Part shown: positions 27,813 to 36,901 of the stretch, piece after piece | How positions within the stretch are numbered: the first letter of the stretch is position 1 | Layout of the letters: the number at the start of each line of letters is the position of its first letter | DNA from: an uncultured Methanospirillum sp. | GTDB lineage: Archaea; Halobacteriota; Methanomicrobia; Methanomicrobiales; Methanospirillaceae | Assembly: GCF_963668475.1 (NCBI RefSeq) | Contig: NZ_OY764544.1 | Location: forward strand, 1,488,001-1,552,000 | Direction: 5' to 3' | Length of the DNA stretch: 64,000 bases | Program-made: the position numbers and the translations under genes | Notes under the pieces: model-generated | Told to the model about the DNA's origin: nothing | Database searches by the model: none | What the model saw: the letters and a program-made list of their open reading frames with translations, nothing else

Positions 27813-28586
27813 TTAGGAGTTCTTTTCTTCTGATGGAAATTCGTTTTCTCCCTCTTCAGAGAGATCCACTTTTCCTACAGTTGCAAGGTAGAGAACGAAC
27901 CGTTCGGTCCCATCGAGATTGAGCATATCATTGAGGGTCTGATCCCTGAATGCCCCGATGGCACAACAGCCGCATCCGACCGGCTGGACTGAGAGGTACA
28001 GGTTCTGACAGATGTGTCCGGCATCAAGGAAGAGATTACGGTATCCCCGCTCCCCGTACTTCCATGTCATGCGATACACATCTGCTGCCCAGATGAAAAC
28101 CACCACAGCCTGATTCACACATGGCTGATCAAAGCAGGCAATGTTGATATCCTGCTTAAGATCGGGATATGCAGGTAGCATCTCAAGGGCATGCTCCAAC
28201 GCAATATATCGATACAGCCCTGGCTTTAATCCCTCAACGCGGTTTATCGCAAGGTAGGTGTCGATGGCATGGCAACATCCTGCGGAAGGCACGGTCCTGA
28301 AAGCACCACCAGGAAGCGCCCATTTCACCCCGGCACTGCACCAGAGCATGTACGACAGTTCGGGAAGCGTCAGCGGTTCATCGGTATACTCACGCCGACT
28401 CTCCCGGAGTTCTATCGCTTCAGAAAGATCCAGTTCCTGAACAGTCTCACGATCAGGGTCGGGGAGGAAGATGAGATCGCCGGCCGGTTCTTCTTCAATC
28501 TCAGGCTGCTCCACCCCGTTCATCTCATCGGTTATAACCTGCTCATTCCCGTACCGGGTCGCCTCGATAAACTCAATCCCCTTCAT
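27813..28586 (-). CDS. SagB/ThcOx-type nitroreductase-family oxidoreductase
   Basis: The 257-aa protein has the FMN-dependent nitroreductase fold of the SagB subgroup: 'AIELRESRREYTDEPLTLPE', 'LSYMLWCSAG', 'RTVPSAGCCHAIDTYLAI', 'GLKPGLYRYI' and a C-terminal 'DAGHICQNLYLSVQPVGCGC' block. Well-known SagB proteins oxidise azoline rings in peptides, but most standalone members have no assigned substrate, and no peptide-maturation genes are nearby. The start overlaps the stop of the MoeA-PBP gene (ATGA), making it the last gene of an operon of three MoeA paralogues. That coupling suggests a redox step tied to pterin or molybdenum cofactor work. Confidence 0.85.
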   Translation of the reverse strand: MKGIEFIEATRYGNEQVITDEMNGVEQPEIEEEPAGDLIFLPDPDRETVQELDLSEAIELRESRREYTDEPLTLPELSYMLWCSAGVKWALPGGAFRTVPSAGCCHAIDTYLAINRVEGLKPGLYRYIALEHALEMLPAYPDLKQDINIACFDQPCVNQAVVVFIWAADVYRMTWKYGERGYRNLFLDAGHICQNLYLSVQPVGCGCCAIGAFRDQTLNDMLNLDGTERFVLYLATVGKVDLSEEGENEFPSEEKNS

Positions 28587-30223
28587 GATCGTATCCTCTG
28601 GCCATTTGCCTGTGTCTCAGTGTATTCGTGCCCTGACCCAGATATCTCTTCTTCATAACCACCGTCACAGGCAGGGGACCCTTCCGGCAGTCCTGCCTCT
28701 TTTCTCCATTTCCCTGAGGAGAGGAAGGTTATAAGCGGTGAAATCTCACCGATGACAGATGCTGTGTCCCTGAAAAGGAGCAGCAGCCGTTCACCATCAC
28801 CACACCCGACAACCACAGACTTTACCGGATCTTTGCACCCAGACTGAAGAAGCCGTGATACATCCGTATCCGTGCCAATCGCTGATTCGTGTAAGAAGAT
28901 ACCGTGACAGGTCCCCTTGCAAAGGGCTACTACAGCCCCGATAGCAGAGAGGGGGCGGATGATCAGATGAGAATTGTGGGAGATGAAGTTCGCCTGCAGA
29001 CGGTCAGTGAGCGTATCTGATACTCCTGCAATGAGGATGCCCTGCTCGTCATGATGAGTCCGGGTGTGCCTGATTGTAACAACCGCCCCTTCCCGGTACC
29101 CTTCTTTTGCTGCCGGGATGTGAAGCACGGCATTGGATCGGACTGCCTGCATCTGGCCGGCAGCACCCCGTGGCCTGGGAAATACATAATCTTCACCAAG
29201 AACTCTCACAACGGAGACCGGGATGAACTCGTCAATTCCCCCGTCACTTGGAATTGGTTCGGCGGTAATGGCTGATGATTCGTGATTCTGCTGAAGTTTA
29301 AACTCCCAACAGGCAAGGAGAGGAACTACGACCTCACGCCATGCAGTAAGTGACGCCATCGGCTGACCCGGAAGACCGATTACCGGCTTTTCATTGACCA
29401 TACCACAGAGGATGGTCTTTCCCGGTCGCATTGCAATCCCGTGAAAGAGTATGCTGCCAAGTTCTTCGATGACCTCGCGAGTATGGTCGCGGTTTCCTCC
29501 GGATGAGCCGGCAGAGATGAGAACGAGATCACACGCCTGTACCGCAGCGCTTATCGCATCCCTGATCTGGTCAGGATCATCGGGAGTGATAGGGTACCGT
29601 ACCGGCGTGATTCCTGCCTGCATGAGAGAGGCTGCAATCACAGCCGTGTTGCTCTCCCTGACCTGGCCTGGCTTTGGATCCTCCCCACCTGCAACCAGTT
29701 CATCACCGGTCGGGATGAGACCTACAGTGAGGGATCTGACCTCAACATCCCTGATCCCGTATGTGATGAGTGCACCAAGATCAGAGGGTATAATCCTGTG
29801 GCCGGGATGGAGAATGAGACGCCCCTTTCTGACCTCTTCACCCGGCTCCCTGATATTCTGACCCATCCGGGCCGGACGGCGAATCTGGAAATTATTCTCA
29901 CCAGCTACCCCGATCTCTTCCGAGGCGATGACTGCATCATACTCAGGTGGAACCACCTGGCCGGTGCTGATACTGAAAACATCTGTGAGCTTGACCGGGC
30001 TTTGATCCCTCGAATCAAGTGTTTCACTACTCTTTACGGCAATCCCATCCATCGATGAGAGTCTTGCAGAAGGGATTGTTGCGTTGGCATACACCGGTGA
30101 GGCAAGAACCCTTCCGATGGCCTCCTCTGCTTTGATTATCACGCGGCGCTCAGGCCGGGGGAAGGCTTCAATCAGGATTCTGATGGCTTCAGTCAGGGGT
30201 ATCTTACTCAGATACCTCTTCAC
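28583..30223 (-). CDS. MoeA fused to a C-terminal PBP-like domain
   Basis: The 546-aa protein has the MoeA core up to about residue 390, with 'SSMDGIAVKS', 'IPTGDELVAGG', 'SAGSSGGNRDHT' and 'GLPGQPMASLTA'. A C-terminal region of about 150 residues begins 'GILIAGVSDTLTDRL' and includes 'LSAIGAVVALCKGTCHGIFL'. This is the pattern of the periplasmic-binding-protein-like domain (PF12727-type) often fused to archaeal MoeA. It seems to lose similarity toward the end, so it may be shortened. In such fusions the extra domain is thought to bind molybdate, tungstate or a pterin. Both ends overlap neighbours by four bases, so the operon is tightly coupled. Confidence 0.87.
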   Translation of the reverse strand: MKRYLSKIPLTEAIRILIEAFPRPERRVIIKAEEAIGRVLASPVYANATIPSARLSSMDGIAVKSSETLDSRDQSPVKLTDVFSISTGQVVPPEYDAVIASEEIGVAGENNFQIRRPARMGQNIREPGEEVRKGRLILHPGHRIIPSDLGALITYGIRDVEVRSLTVGLIPTGDELVAGGEDPKPGQVRESNTAVIAASLMQAGITPVRYPITPDDPDQIRDAISAAVQACDLVLISAGSSGGNRDHTREVIEELGSILFHGIAMRPGKTILCGMVNEKPVIGLPGQPMASLTAWREVVVPLLACWEFKLQQNHESSAITAEPIPSDGGIDEFIPVSVVRVLGEDYVFPRPRGAAGQMQAVRSNAVLHIPAAKEGYREGAVVTIRHTRTHHDEQGILIAGVSDTLTDRLQANFISHNSHLIIRPLSAIGAVVALCKGTCHGIFLHESAIGTDTDVSRLLQSGCKDPVKSVVVGCGDGERLLLLFRDTASVIGEISPLITFLSSGKWRKEAGLPEGSPACDGGYEEEISGSGHEYTETQANGQRIRS

Positions 30224-31461
30224 CAGAGCATCACCTCAACCTCGTCACCGGCCTCATATCCCTCATCACCAGCCGGAATCCTGATAATTCCATCACTCCA
30301 TGCAAGCGTGTTCATAAGGCCGGACTTGCCAAGCACCGGGGTTGCACAATCACCCTCTATCCTGACCCGCAGGTAATGTTCACGCCCCTGTTCTGACTGA
30401 ACACTCGTGGCCATCCTGATCTTCTGCTTGTAGGTCTTCTGGCAGGGTGAACCCTTGAGTGCCTGCAGCAGATGAATAACCACGAGGGAGAGTACCATGA
30501 ACGTGGAAGCCGGATGTCCGGGAAGCCCGATGACCGGAACATTCTGTATCTTGCCGATGATCGTTGGTTTTCCCGGTGCTATCGAGATCCCATGCACATA
30601 GACCTCTCCCAGTTCTCCAATGATCCTCGCGGTGATATCATTACGGTCCTTGGAACTTCCTCCGCTCACAACCACGGCGTCGCACTCGCGGGCAGCTCGG
30701 GAGAGTGTCTCGCGGAGTTCATCAGGATTGTCCCTGATGATCCCGTACCGCACCGGTACTGCTCCCTGCCTGCGTGAGAAGACGGTGATGAGATACGAGT
30801 TCACCTCTCTGACCTCTCCAGGACGGGGAACTGCTTCAGCGGGAACCAGTTCTGTACCGGTTGAGATGATCCCGATGACCGGTTTCTTCCGCACTGTTAT
30901 CTGGGTCTTTCCTATCGATGCCAGGACCCCGATGTCCTGGGGACGGAGGATCCAGCCGACCGGATATATGAGATCAGACGCTTTGAAGTCCTCATCACGT
31001 CTGATGATATTCTCGCCCACGAGTGCAGGCTTTTTAATTAGGATGGTATCTCCGATCCGCTCGGTGTACTCAACCATCACAACAGCATCGGCACCTGCCG
31101 GGATCTGACCTCCGGTCGGTATATACATACAAGTCCCGGAGGTGACAGTCAGGTCTGAAGGTGTTCCCATCCTGACCGAACCAAGGCAGGAGAGGTTCTT
31201 TGGTGAAGACTCGGATGCTGACTGAATGTCACCTGTGATGACCGCATACCCGTCACGCCAGGATCTCTCAAACCCGGGAATATCAGTGAGAGCGATAACC
31301 GGTTCGCTCAGGGTCCGACCGTCTCCGTCATCAATTGGTATCGTTTCGGTCCCGGTCTGGTGCGAGATACTCCTGACGATCCGCACCGCTTCCTCGATCG
31401 GTACTACATCAAAATAATATCCAGATGAAGCATCCGGACCTGACTCTTCTGGTTTAGACAT
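30220..31461 (-). CDS. MoeA-family molybdopterin molybdenumtransferase
   Basis: The 413-aa protein has the full MoeA set: 'FERSWRDGYAVIT' (Arg replaces the usual Met of MDGYA), 'IPAGADAVVMVEYTE', 'ISTGTELVPAEAVPRPGEV', 'SGGSSKDRNDIT' and 'GLPGHPASTFMV'. It should insert Mo or W into adenylylated molybdopterin in the cytoplasm. It is very similar to the protein at 31614, especially from residue 170 on, so the pair looks like a tandem duplication. Its stop overlaps the start of the MoeA-PBP gene (ATGA). Confidence 0.9.
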   Translation of the reverse strand: MSKPEESGPDASSGYYFDVVPIEEAVRIVRSISHQTGTETIPIDDGDGRTLSEPVIALTDIPGFERSWRDGYAVITGDIQSASESSPKNLSCLGSVRMGTPSDLTVTSGTCMYIPTGGQIPAGADAVVMVEYTERIGDTILIKKPALVGENIIRRDEDFKASDLIYPVGWILRPQDIGVLASIGKTQITVRKKPVIGIISTGTELVPAEAVPRPGEVREVNSYLITVFSRRQGAVPVRYGIIRDNPDELRETLSRAARECDAVVVSGGSSKDRNDITARIIGELGEVYVHGISIAPGKPTIIGKIQNVPVIGLPGHPASTFMVLSLVVIHLLQALKGSPCQKTYKQKIRMATSVQSEQGREHYLRVRIEGDCATPVLGKSGLMNTLAWSDGIIRIPAGDEGYEAGDEVEVMLW

Positions 31462-31613
31462 ATATTATCGGCGCTGTGCTCCTCTGGTAGCATCAGCGGT
31501 CATACCCATCCAGGTACAGGAATGGAAAGATATCTGGTTCAAATGACTATACCCGAGTTCAGAGTACATATGTATTTTTTTACCTGCGTGGATATAACCA
31601 GTTCCAATTACAG

Positions 31614-32906
31614 TTACCAGATCATCACTTCGACCCGGTCACCTGCACAAAATCCTTTACTGCCTGCAGGAATCTTCACGATCCCATCACTCTGGGAGAG
31701 CATATGAATAAGCCCGGCCTTTCCAAAGACCGGAGTTGCCTGGTCATCGGTGATGGTGACCCTGATGAACCGGTCACTCTCTCTGCTGGCATGCAGATTA
31801 TCGGTGAGTCTGACAAACTTGCGATATACCTGCTGGTTTGGTGATCCTTTCATCGCCTGCAGGAGATGAATCACAACAAGCGTCAGCACCATGAAGGTTG
31901 CAGACGGGTGGCCTGGGAGCCCGATCACGAGGACAGAGTCAATCTGCCCGATGGTGGTCCGTTTTTCGGGAGCAAACGAGATCCCCTCGGTGTAGACCTT
32001 TCCCAGTTTATGGATGACCTGCGCCGTGATATCATGCTCATCCCGTGAGCTCCCCCCGCTCACGATGATGGCATCACACTCCTGCGATGCCTGCTCGATC
32101 AGGTTCGTGAGTTCTTCAGCATCATCCCTGATGATTCCGTATCGCACCGGGATGGCACCCTGCCGTTTGCAGAAAGCAGTTACCAGGTAAGAGTTCACCT
32201 CTCTGACCTCACCGGACTTTGGAATAGACTCAGAGGGCACCAGTTCCCTGCCGGTTGAGATGATCCCGATGACCGGCTTCTTCCTGACTTTTACGCGGAT
32301 TCTTCCGATAGATGCCAGAACTGCGATATCCTGGGGTCGCAGGATCCATCCTGCCGGATACACAGGCTCTCCCTTTCTGAAATCCTCGTCCCTCCTGATG
32401 ATATTTCTTCCAGGAGACACAGGACATTTTACCGTGATTCTATCCCCCTGCACATTGCATTCATCTGCCAGTACCACGGTATCTGCACCTTTAGGCAGTT
32501 TTCCACCGGTCTGAATCGAGACTGCCTGGCCGTTGGAGATCGTAGGGGTCGTTGAGAGACCTTTGCGTACCGAACCAACGAATGTCAGGGTGCAGGGCTT
32601 AATCAGGGTATCAGATGTATCAGAAGAGATGATGGCAAAACCATCCATGGTCGCCCGGTCAAACCCTGGCATATCATTCAGGGCGTAGATGGACTCACTG
32701 AGAGTCCTGCCGTCGGCCTCATCTGTCGGTATCGTCTCGGTCCCGGTCTTATGGGCTATCGAGCGGACGATCCGGACTGCCTCTTCGAGAGGGACCGTGC
32801 CGGGATCCGAAGAGGTCTCCCCTGCTGCTGATTCTTCAGTTTTAGCCAGCAAAAACTGATCAGCCCAGCGGGTCTCCGTCTGATACATGGTCCATGGAAT
32901 TGGCAT
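31614..32906 (-). CDS. MoeA-family molybdopterin molybdenumtransferase
   Basis: The 430-aa protein is the most canonical of the five MoeA-like proteins here: 'DRATMDGFAIIS', 'LPKGADTVVLADE', 'ISTGRELVPSESIPKSGEV', 'SGGSSRDEHDIT' and 'GLPGHPSATFMV'. An N-terminal extension of about 40 residues precedes the 'VPLEEAVRIVRSIAHKTGTE' helix that aligns with the start of the 30220 paralogue, so the true start may lie further in. It is the first gene of the leftward MoeA/MoeA/MoeA-PBP/SagB set, separated from the next by 152 bp that might hold a second promoter. Confidence 0.9.
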   Translation of the reverse strand: MPIPWTMYQTETRWADQFLLAKTEESAAGETSSDPGTVPLEEAVRIVRSIAHKTGTETIPTDEADGRTLSESIYALNDMPGFDRATMDGFAIISSDTSDTLIKPCTLTFVGSVRKGLSTTPTISNGQAVSIQTGGKLPKGADTVVLADECNVQGDRITVKCPVSPGRNIIRRDEDFRKGEPVYPAGWILRPQDIAVLASIGRIRVKVRKKPVIGIISTGRELVPSESIPKSGEVREVNSYLVTAFCKRQGAIPVRYGIIRDDAEELTNLIEQASQECDAIIVSGGSSRDEHDITAQVIHKLGKVYTEGISFAPEKRTTIGQIDSVLVIGLPGHPSATFMVLTLVVIHLLQAMKGSPNQQVYRKFVRLTDNLHASRESDRFIRVTITDDQATPVFGKAGLIHMLSQSDGIVKIPAGSKGFCAGDRVEVMIW

Positions 32907-33038
32907 GGCGTTGAATGATTGTTGATTTCATGGGTACATATATGCTCAACCGGAGGACTCCGTTAGCGAAATCTCTTTATTAATTCCGGGGAAGTTAAAT
33001 GATTATAATATCCAGCACGAGAGAATTATTATCGCAGC

Positions 33039-33275
33039 CTACTGGCTGCCAATAGATCCTACCTGGCGGTTTTTTGGCCGTTCAACTTTAACAAATGCTG
33101 ATTTCGGCTCCTTGCATGGAGGGCACCGCCATGTGTCAGGCAGCTTGGAGAACGGTGTTCCCGGGGGAATGTTCTGGGTAGGATCACCTAACTCCGGATA
33201 ATAGTAATACCTACACGGATTGCACCGGTAGACATCCATATCCGGATTTGAGGATGAGGCCACTCTCTTCACCAT
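33039..33275 (-). CDS. Rubredoxin
   Basis: A 78-aa frame with one rubredoxin domain: '[16 protein letters not shown]' and '[15 protein letters not shown]' supply the four Cys ligands of one iron. The usual '[11 protein letters not shown]' lies between. The true start may be Met13 ('MDVYRC'), giving about 66 aa. A short basic tail follows the domain. It is a small cytoplasmic electron carrier, perhaps serving the redox enzymes nearby or oxygen defence. A second, minimal rubredoxin lies at 34555 on the other strand. Confidence 0.93.
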   Translation of the reverse strand: MVKRVASSSNPDMDVYRCNPCRYYYYPELGDPTQNIPPGTPFSKLPDTWRCPPCKEPKSAFVKVERPKNRQVGSIGSQ

Positions 33276-33420
33276 GTATCTGTAAATATTCGATTTTATG
33301 TCACATATGTTTTATCAGAGCGGAATTTTCAATAACTCAATGTATAATACTAACAGGGCATGGTAAGCACTCCTGATCTCAGTATGGTATTTGTAGAATT
33401 TTCACCCATAGATACATTCA

Positions 33421-34363
33421 ATGCCACATGCAGTGACTGAGGAAGAACGGACCATTTCAGACTCTCATTTATACGAGACACGTGAAAAGGTAATATTTAA
33501 AAGTTTGGTCATTGACCTCGTCTTCTGGATCCCTGATATCCTGCTGGCAGTCATATCAAGCTCTGTAACCCTGTATGCAGATGTAATATAAAGTGGCAAC
33601 GAGATACTCTAGACCTTTTTTTTTGCCTGGCTCGCCATGAGAAAGATAACAAAAAGCGGGGGAGATGCCTATATCTACGGCATGGGGAAGTTTGAAACCC
33701 TGACCGGTGTCATCACCGGTGCCGTGATGTTCCTCTCACTGGTTCTGGTCTTCGCAATCACAAGTTTGATACTTCTCAATCCTTCTCTGCTCCACGAAGA
33801 AGGGACAGTTCTTGCAATCGGGATTATGGCTATCGGTGTCTGTGTAAACACCTGGCTGTGGAGAGAGAAGTCCCATATAGCAAAGAAGGAGTACTCACCA
33901 GTGATGGAGTCACAGATCAGGCTTTTTTAAAACCAAGGCTCTTACTGATCTAACCGTCCTAATTGCACTGCTCCTTGTGATGATGCTTGCAGATTATGAA
34001 TAGGCAATATATATCGATCCGGTTGCTTCATTTATCGTCATTGGATCGTTCCTTTTCTCAGGGTACCGCACAATATCATCCTCCCTTCCTGATCTGCTGG
34101 ATAAAACAATTGATGAAGAACTGCAACTGGAGGTGGTCAGGGCTCTGGCTGACTACTTTTACGACTACGAGGCTTTTCATGGTGTCAGGTCCCGAAGAAG
34201 TGGAAACAACATTTACATAGAGTTGCTTCTTGAATTCAACGGTGACAAGAAATTTTCAGATGTGCAGGACGTGATCATCCGGATTAAAAATACCCTTGAA
34301 AGAGAGATCCTCCGAAGTTCAGTGACCATAATACCATGCACGGGTAAGTTTGGATTAATATAA
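33421..34363 (+). pseudogene. Broken cation diffusion facilitator (CDF) transporter
   Basis: Reading one frame from the ATG at 33421 gives 'KSLVIDLVFWIPDILLAVIS', a stop (TAA 33589), 'SGNEIL', a stop (TAG 33610), then 'FFFAWLAMRKITKSGGDAY' and 'YGMGKFETLTGVITGAVMFL', the typical CDF transmembrane 2-3 region. After a frameshift near 33920-33930 it continues 'ALTDLTVLIALLLVMMLADY', another stop (TAG 34001), 'IDPVASFIVIGSFLFSGYRT', and a cytoplasmic domain ending at 34363. So the whole gene is present but has three in-frame stops and one frameshift. CDF proteins export Zn, Fe, Mn or similar metals. It lies in a metal-gene neighbourhood, so its loss may reflect changed metal handling. Confidence 0.85.
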
Positions 34364-34554
34364 TTATATATCAATTTTTACCTTAAGTAACACGTAAGCA
34401 GTCTCCACATCCGTGATCTTCTGATTTTTTCGGAATGATTTTTCTGCTGTCAACTGATCTGCAGGGGAGAATTGCCAATTGAGGTCTTGGTGATTGTGGG
34501 TTTTCCTGGGCACGGTAACCGTATCGATTTATACCCGGGAGTCTATCTACTCAC

Positions 34555-34713
34555 ATGGCACTATGGGTCTGTACAAAATGTGGATATGTATACAACGAAG
34601 AGATCGGGGATCAGGATCATAACATCCCGAAGAATACACCCTTTGAGAAACTTGATCCCTCATGGGTCTGCCCGAGATGCGGGGTTGGTAAGTCGTTCTT
34701 TGTAAAACGGTGA
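34555..34713 (+). CDS. Minimal rubredoxin (52 aa)
   Basis: ATG at 34555, TGA at 34711-34713. The product starts 'MALWVCTKCGYVYNEEIGD' and continues 'NIPKNTPFEKLDPSWVCPRC', then 'GVGKSFFVKR'. The two CxxC pairs, the aromatic after the first pair, and the 'TPF..L...W.CP.C' block are diagnostic of rubredoxin, and 52 aa is its classic length. It lies between the CDF pseudogene and an FmdE gene on the same strand, 113 bp before the latter. Confidence 0.93.
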   Translation: MALWVCTKCGYVYNEEIGDQDHNIPKNTPFEKLDPSWVCPRCGVGKSFFVKR

Positions 34714-34826
34714 ACCGAATCTTTGGATGTAAGGATGTTCCTGGCAATCGTATTCTCATGTGATTAGAGAGGATGACCTCTTCATATTACCAAACGCTTT
34801 AGACCTCTTTTTGCAATTATCTATAC

Positions 34827-35462
34827 ATGGACCATCATGACGAGTATACGCAGGATGAACTCCTGCAAAAACTCCGGGAACTCGGGTATGATTCCAGGTT
34901 TCAGGAATATTACAAGAGTTGTATTCCGTTCCATACCTATCCTGCACCCGGTCTGCTGATCGCTATCGGCATGGTTGATTACGCATTCGAACTCCTCGGT
35001 ACAAAACCCGGTGATAAAGTGTACGCGGTCTGTGAAACCCAGAAGTGTGCTCCCGATCCCCTCCAGGTAATCGCCCACTGCACAATCGGGAATCACCGGC
35101 TCACGGTTGTCCCGGTCGGGAGGTTTGCATTCACCATGAACAGGCCGAGCGAGACCGATTCTGCTGAAGGTATCAGGATCTACATGGACCCGGTAAAACT
35201 CAAGGCATGGCCAACCCTGGAGAAGTGGTTTGCAAACAGCCCCGAGTTCTCCAAGAAGAGCATGACAAAGGCACTCCTTGACGATATCCTTGCTGCAAAA
35301 CGCTCCATCCTATCGGTGCAGAAGGTCAGAATTCCGGTCACCCAGAAGAAGAAATGGAACACAGCGATCTGCAAAACCTGTGGTGAACCAGTCCCTGAAT
35401 ACCTCATTGAGGGCGATCATTGTGCCGCATGCGGAAGTCTGCGGTATTATGAACTCATCTGA
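34827..35462 (+). CDS. FmdE-family protein with C-terminal zinc ribbon
   Basis: The 211-aa protein has FmdE-core text 'KCAPDPLQVIAHCTIGNHRL' and 'PVGRFAFTMNRPSETD', and a C-terminal zinc-ribbon-like pair, 'ICKTCGEPV' and 'CAACGSLRYY'. The N-terminal HG.xCPG-like segment of standard FmdE appears changed to 'YYKSCIPFHTYPAPGLLIAI', which differs from the paralogue at 23719. It is convergent with fdhAB, and the genes share a short spacer with a hairpin (35589-35608). A role in the formylmethanofuran or formate branch of the pathway is suggested only by family name and position. Confidence 0.85.
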   Translation: MDHHDEYTQDELLQKLRELGYDSRFQEYYKSCIPFHTYPAPGLLIAIGMVDYAFELLGTKPGDKVYAVCETQKCAPDPLQVIAHCTIGNHRLTVVPVGRFAFTMNRPSETDSAEGIRIYMDPVKLKAWPTLEKWFANSPEFSKKSMTKALLDDILAAKRSILSVQKVRIPVTQKKKWNTAICKTCGEPVPEYLIEGDHCAACGSLRYYELI

Positions 35463-35588
35463 ATTCTTTTCAGTTGCACTTTTTTCCCGCTTAATCCGCA
35501 GAGATCAAAAGAGCAAATTCTTTGCGGGAATAGCATTATGATACCCATAACTCAGGCACAAAAGAGAGATAAGACGTACATCAGGATA

Positions 35589-35608
35589 GGAAAGGAGTGA
35601 ACCTTTCC
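35589..35608 (-). terminator. Hairpin between convergent FmdE gene and fdhB
   Basis: GGAAAGG and CCTTTCC form a perfect 7-bp stem around a 6-base loop. It lies 48 bp after the fdhB stop and is followed on the minus strand by a T-rich stretch. It could stop or stabilise the fdh transcript. It lies 127 bp after the FmdE stop on the other strand. Confidence 0.5.
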
Positions 35609-35655
35609 CGTTCCCAATTGCGATGAGTGTAACGTCGTAAACTGGTGAGGAGTGG

Positions 35656-36900
35656 TTACTCCTCGTCGAAGATGTTGATGTAGATAGAGTCGGTGCCGGT
35701 TGCTTCCAGACGTGCACGCTCTGCCTTCTCCTCTGCAAGTGCATGGATTGGCGGGCTCATGTCGCGTCCCGGGACGTGGCCGAACATCTTCTCGATCTCG
35801 GTCTGCTGTGAGTGCATGAACAGAGCGTTTGGAATCTCCATTGGACAGAGTTCTTCGCACTGACCACAGTTGACACAGGAGTCAGAGACGTGAGCGAACC
35901 GGATCAGGTGGAACATGAAGCTTGTTGGCAGTACACCGGGTGCAACATACCAGGGCTTCTTGGTCGAGCACTCGATGCAGTAGCAGATCGGGCAGTTATC
36001 GACACAAGCATAACACTTGATACACTTGGCTGATTCGGTCATGATCAGCTTCAGCCGGTCCTTACCGTTGCCGAGTCCCTCGAAGTCACGCTTTCTGCAT
36101 GAGTCTCCGAGCTTGAACATTGCGTTCTCGACTTTTCCCCTGATCTCGATACCCTTCGGGTTTGCAGCTTCAGTCTCAAGAGCGCCTTTGGACTTTGCGC
36201 TCTCGATAAGGTTTGCACCCTTCTCGGAGCAGACTTCCAGGAATGTTGCCTTTCCTGCCTTGTCTCCGATGACTCCCCAGTTTCCTGCTGCGATATCAGC
36301 CTGGCGGGGGACTTTCATCTTACAACGCTGGCAGTTAGACCGACGTCCGTAGCCCTCTTCCTCGAGTTCATCGATCTTGATGCCCTTGTGGCCACCTTCG
36401 AACTCGATGATGAACTGACCCTTGTCGATCTCTTCCTTGTGAACAGTGTCAGGATCAACCTCGAACTTCTCGCTGATCATCCGCCGTGCTGCAACCGGGC
36501 TGACTGAACCTCCACAGTTGACACCGATCATGATGATGTTGTCAAGGTTGATCTGGTTCCTCTTGGCAAGTTCGTAGAAGGCCATCGCGTCACAACCCTT
36601 GCAGGTGACTGCGTACTTCTTGTCCTTTGCCCCGTTCAGGTACTTCTTGATCAGTTTGGGGATCAGCAGAGTACCACAGTGCAGGGAACCTGCAGACTTG
36701 ATGACATCATCGGCATTGGTGATCACGGTTGGGACTGCATCATACAGATCCTTGCCTTTGGTGATAGCGACCACACCGTCAACCATCTTGGTCTCAAGTG
36801 CATGCTTCAGGAGAGCAGTGACAGCTCCTCCGCACTCACCTTTCTTCTGGACCTCGGAGTCTTTTGCCCATGCGTAGATCATGTCGCCTTTTGCTACCAT
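35656..36900 (-). CDS. fdhB: F420-dependent formate dehydrogenase beta subunit
   Basis: The 414-aa protein belongs to the FrhB/FdhB family, which binds FAD, Fe-S clusters and F420 and passes electrons between formate and F420. Visible marks are the N-terminal 'KKGECGGAVTALLKHALE', 'CKGCDAMAFYELAKRN', 'GVNCGGSVSP' and 'NCQRCKMKVPRQADIAAGNW'. Two ferredoxin motifs follow, 'CIKCYACVDNCPICYC' and 'CVNCGQCEELCPMEIP'. Its length fits methanogen FdhB. The ATG lies one base after the fdhA stop, so the two are translated together. In formate-using methanogens FdhAB also partners heterodisulfide reductase; no hdr gene is in this window. Confidence 0.96.
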   Translation of the reverse strand: MVAKGDMIYAWAKDSEVQKKGECGGAVTALLKHALETKMVDGVVAITKGKDLYDAVPTVITNADDVIKSAGSLHCGTLLIPKLIKKYLNGAKDKKYAVTCKGCDAMAFYELAKRNQINLDNIIMIGVNCGGSVSPVAARRMISEKFEVDPDTVHKEEIDKGQFIIEFEGGHKGIKIDELEEEGYGRRSNCQRCKMKVPRQADIAAGNWGVIGDKAGKATFLEVCSEKGANLIESAKSKGALETEAANPKGIEIRGKVENAMFKLGDSCRKRDFEGLGNGKDRLKLIMTESAKCIKCYACVDNCPICYCIECSTKKPWYVAPGVLPTSFMFHLIRFAHVSDSCVNCGQCEELCPMEIPNALFMHSQQTEIEKMFGHVPGRDMSPPIHALAEEKAERARLEATGTDSIYINIFDEE

Positions 36901-36901
36901 C

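Noticed and set aside
33589..34003. TAG codons in the CDF gene read as pyrrolysine
   Set aside because: The gene also has a TAA and a frameshift, so read-through of TAG would not restore a protein.
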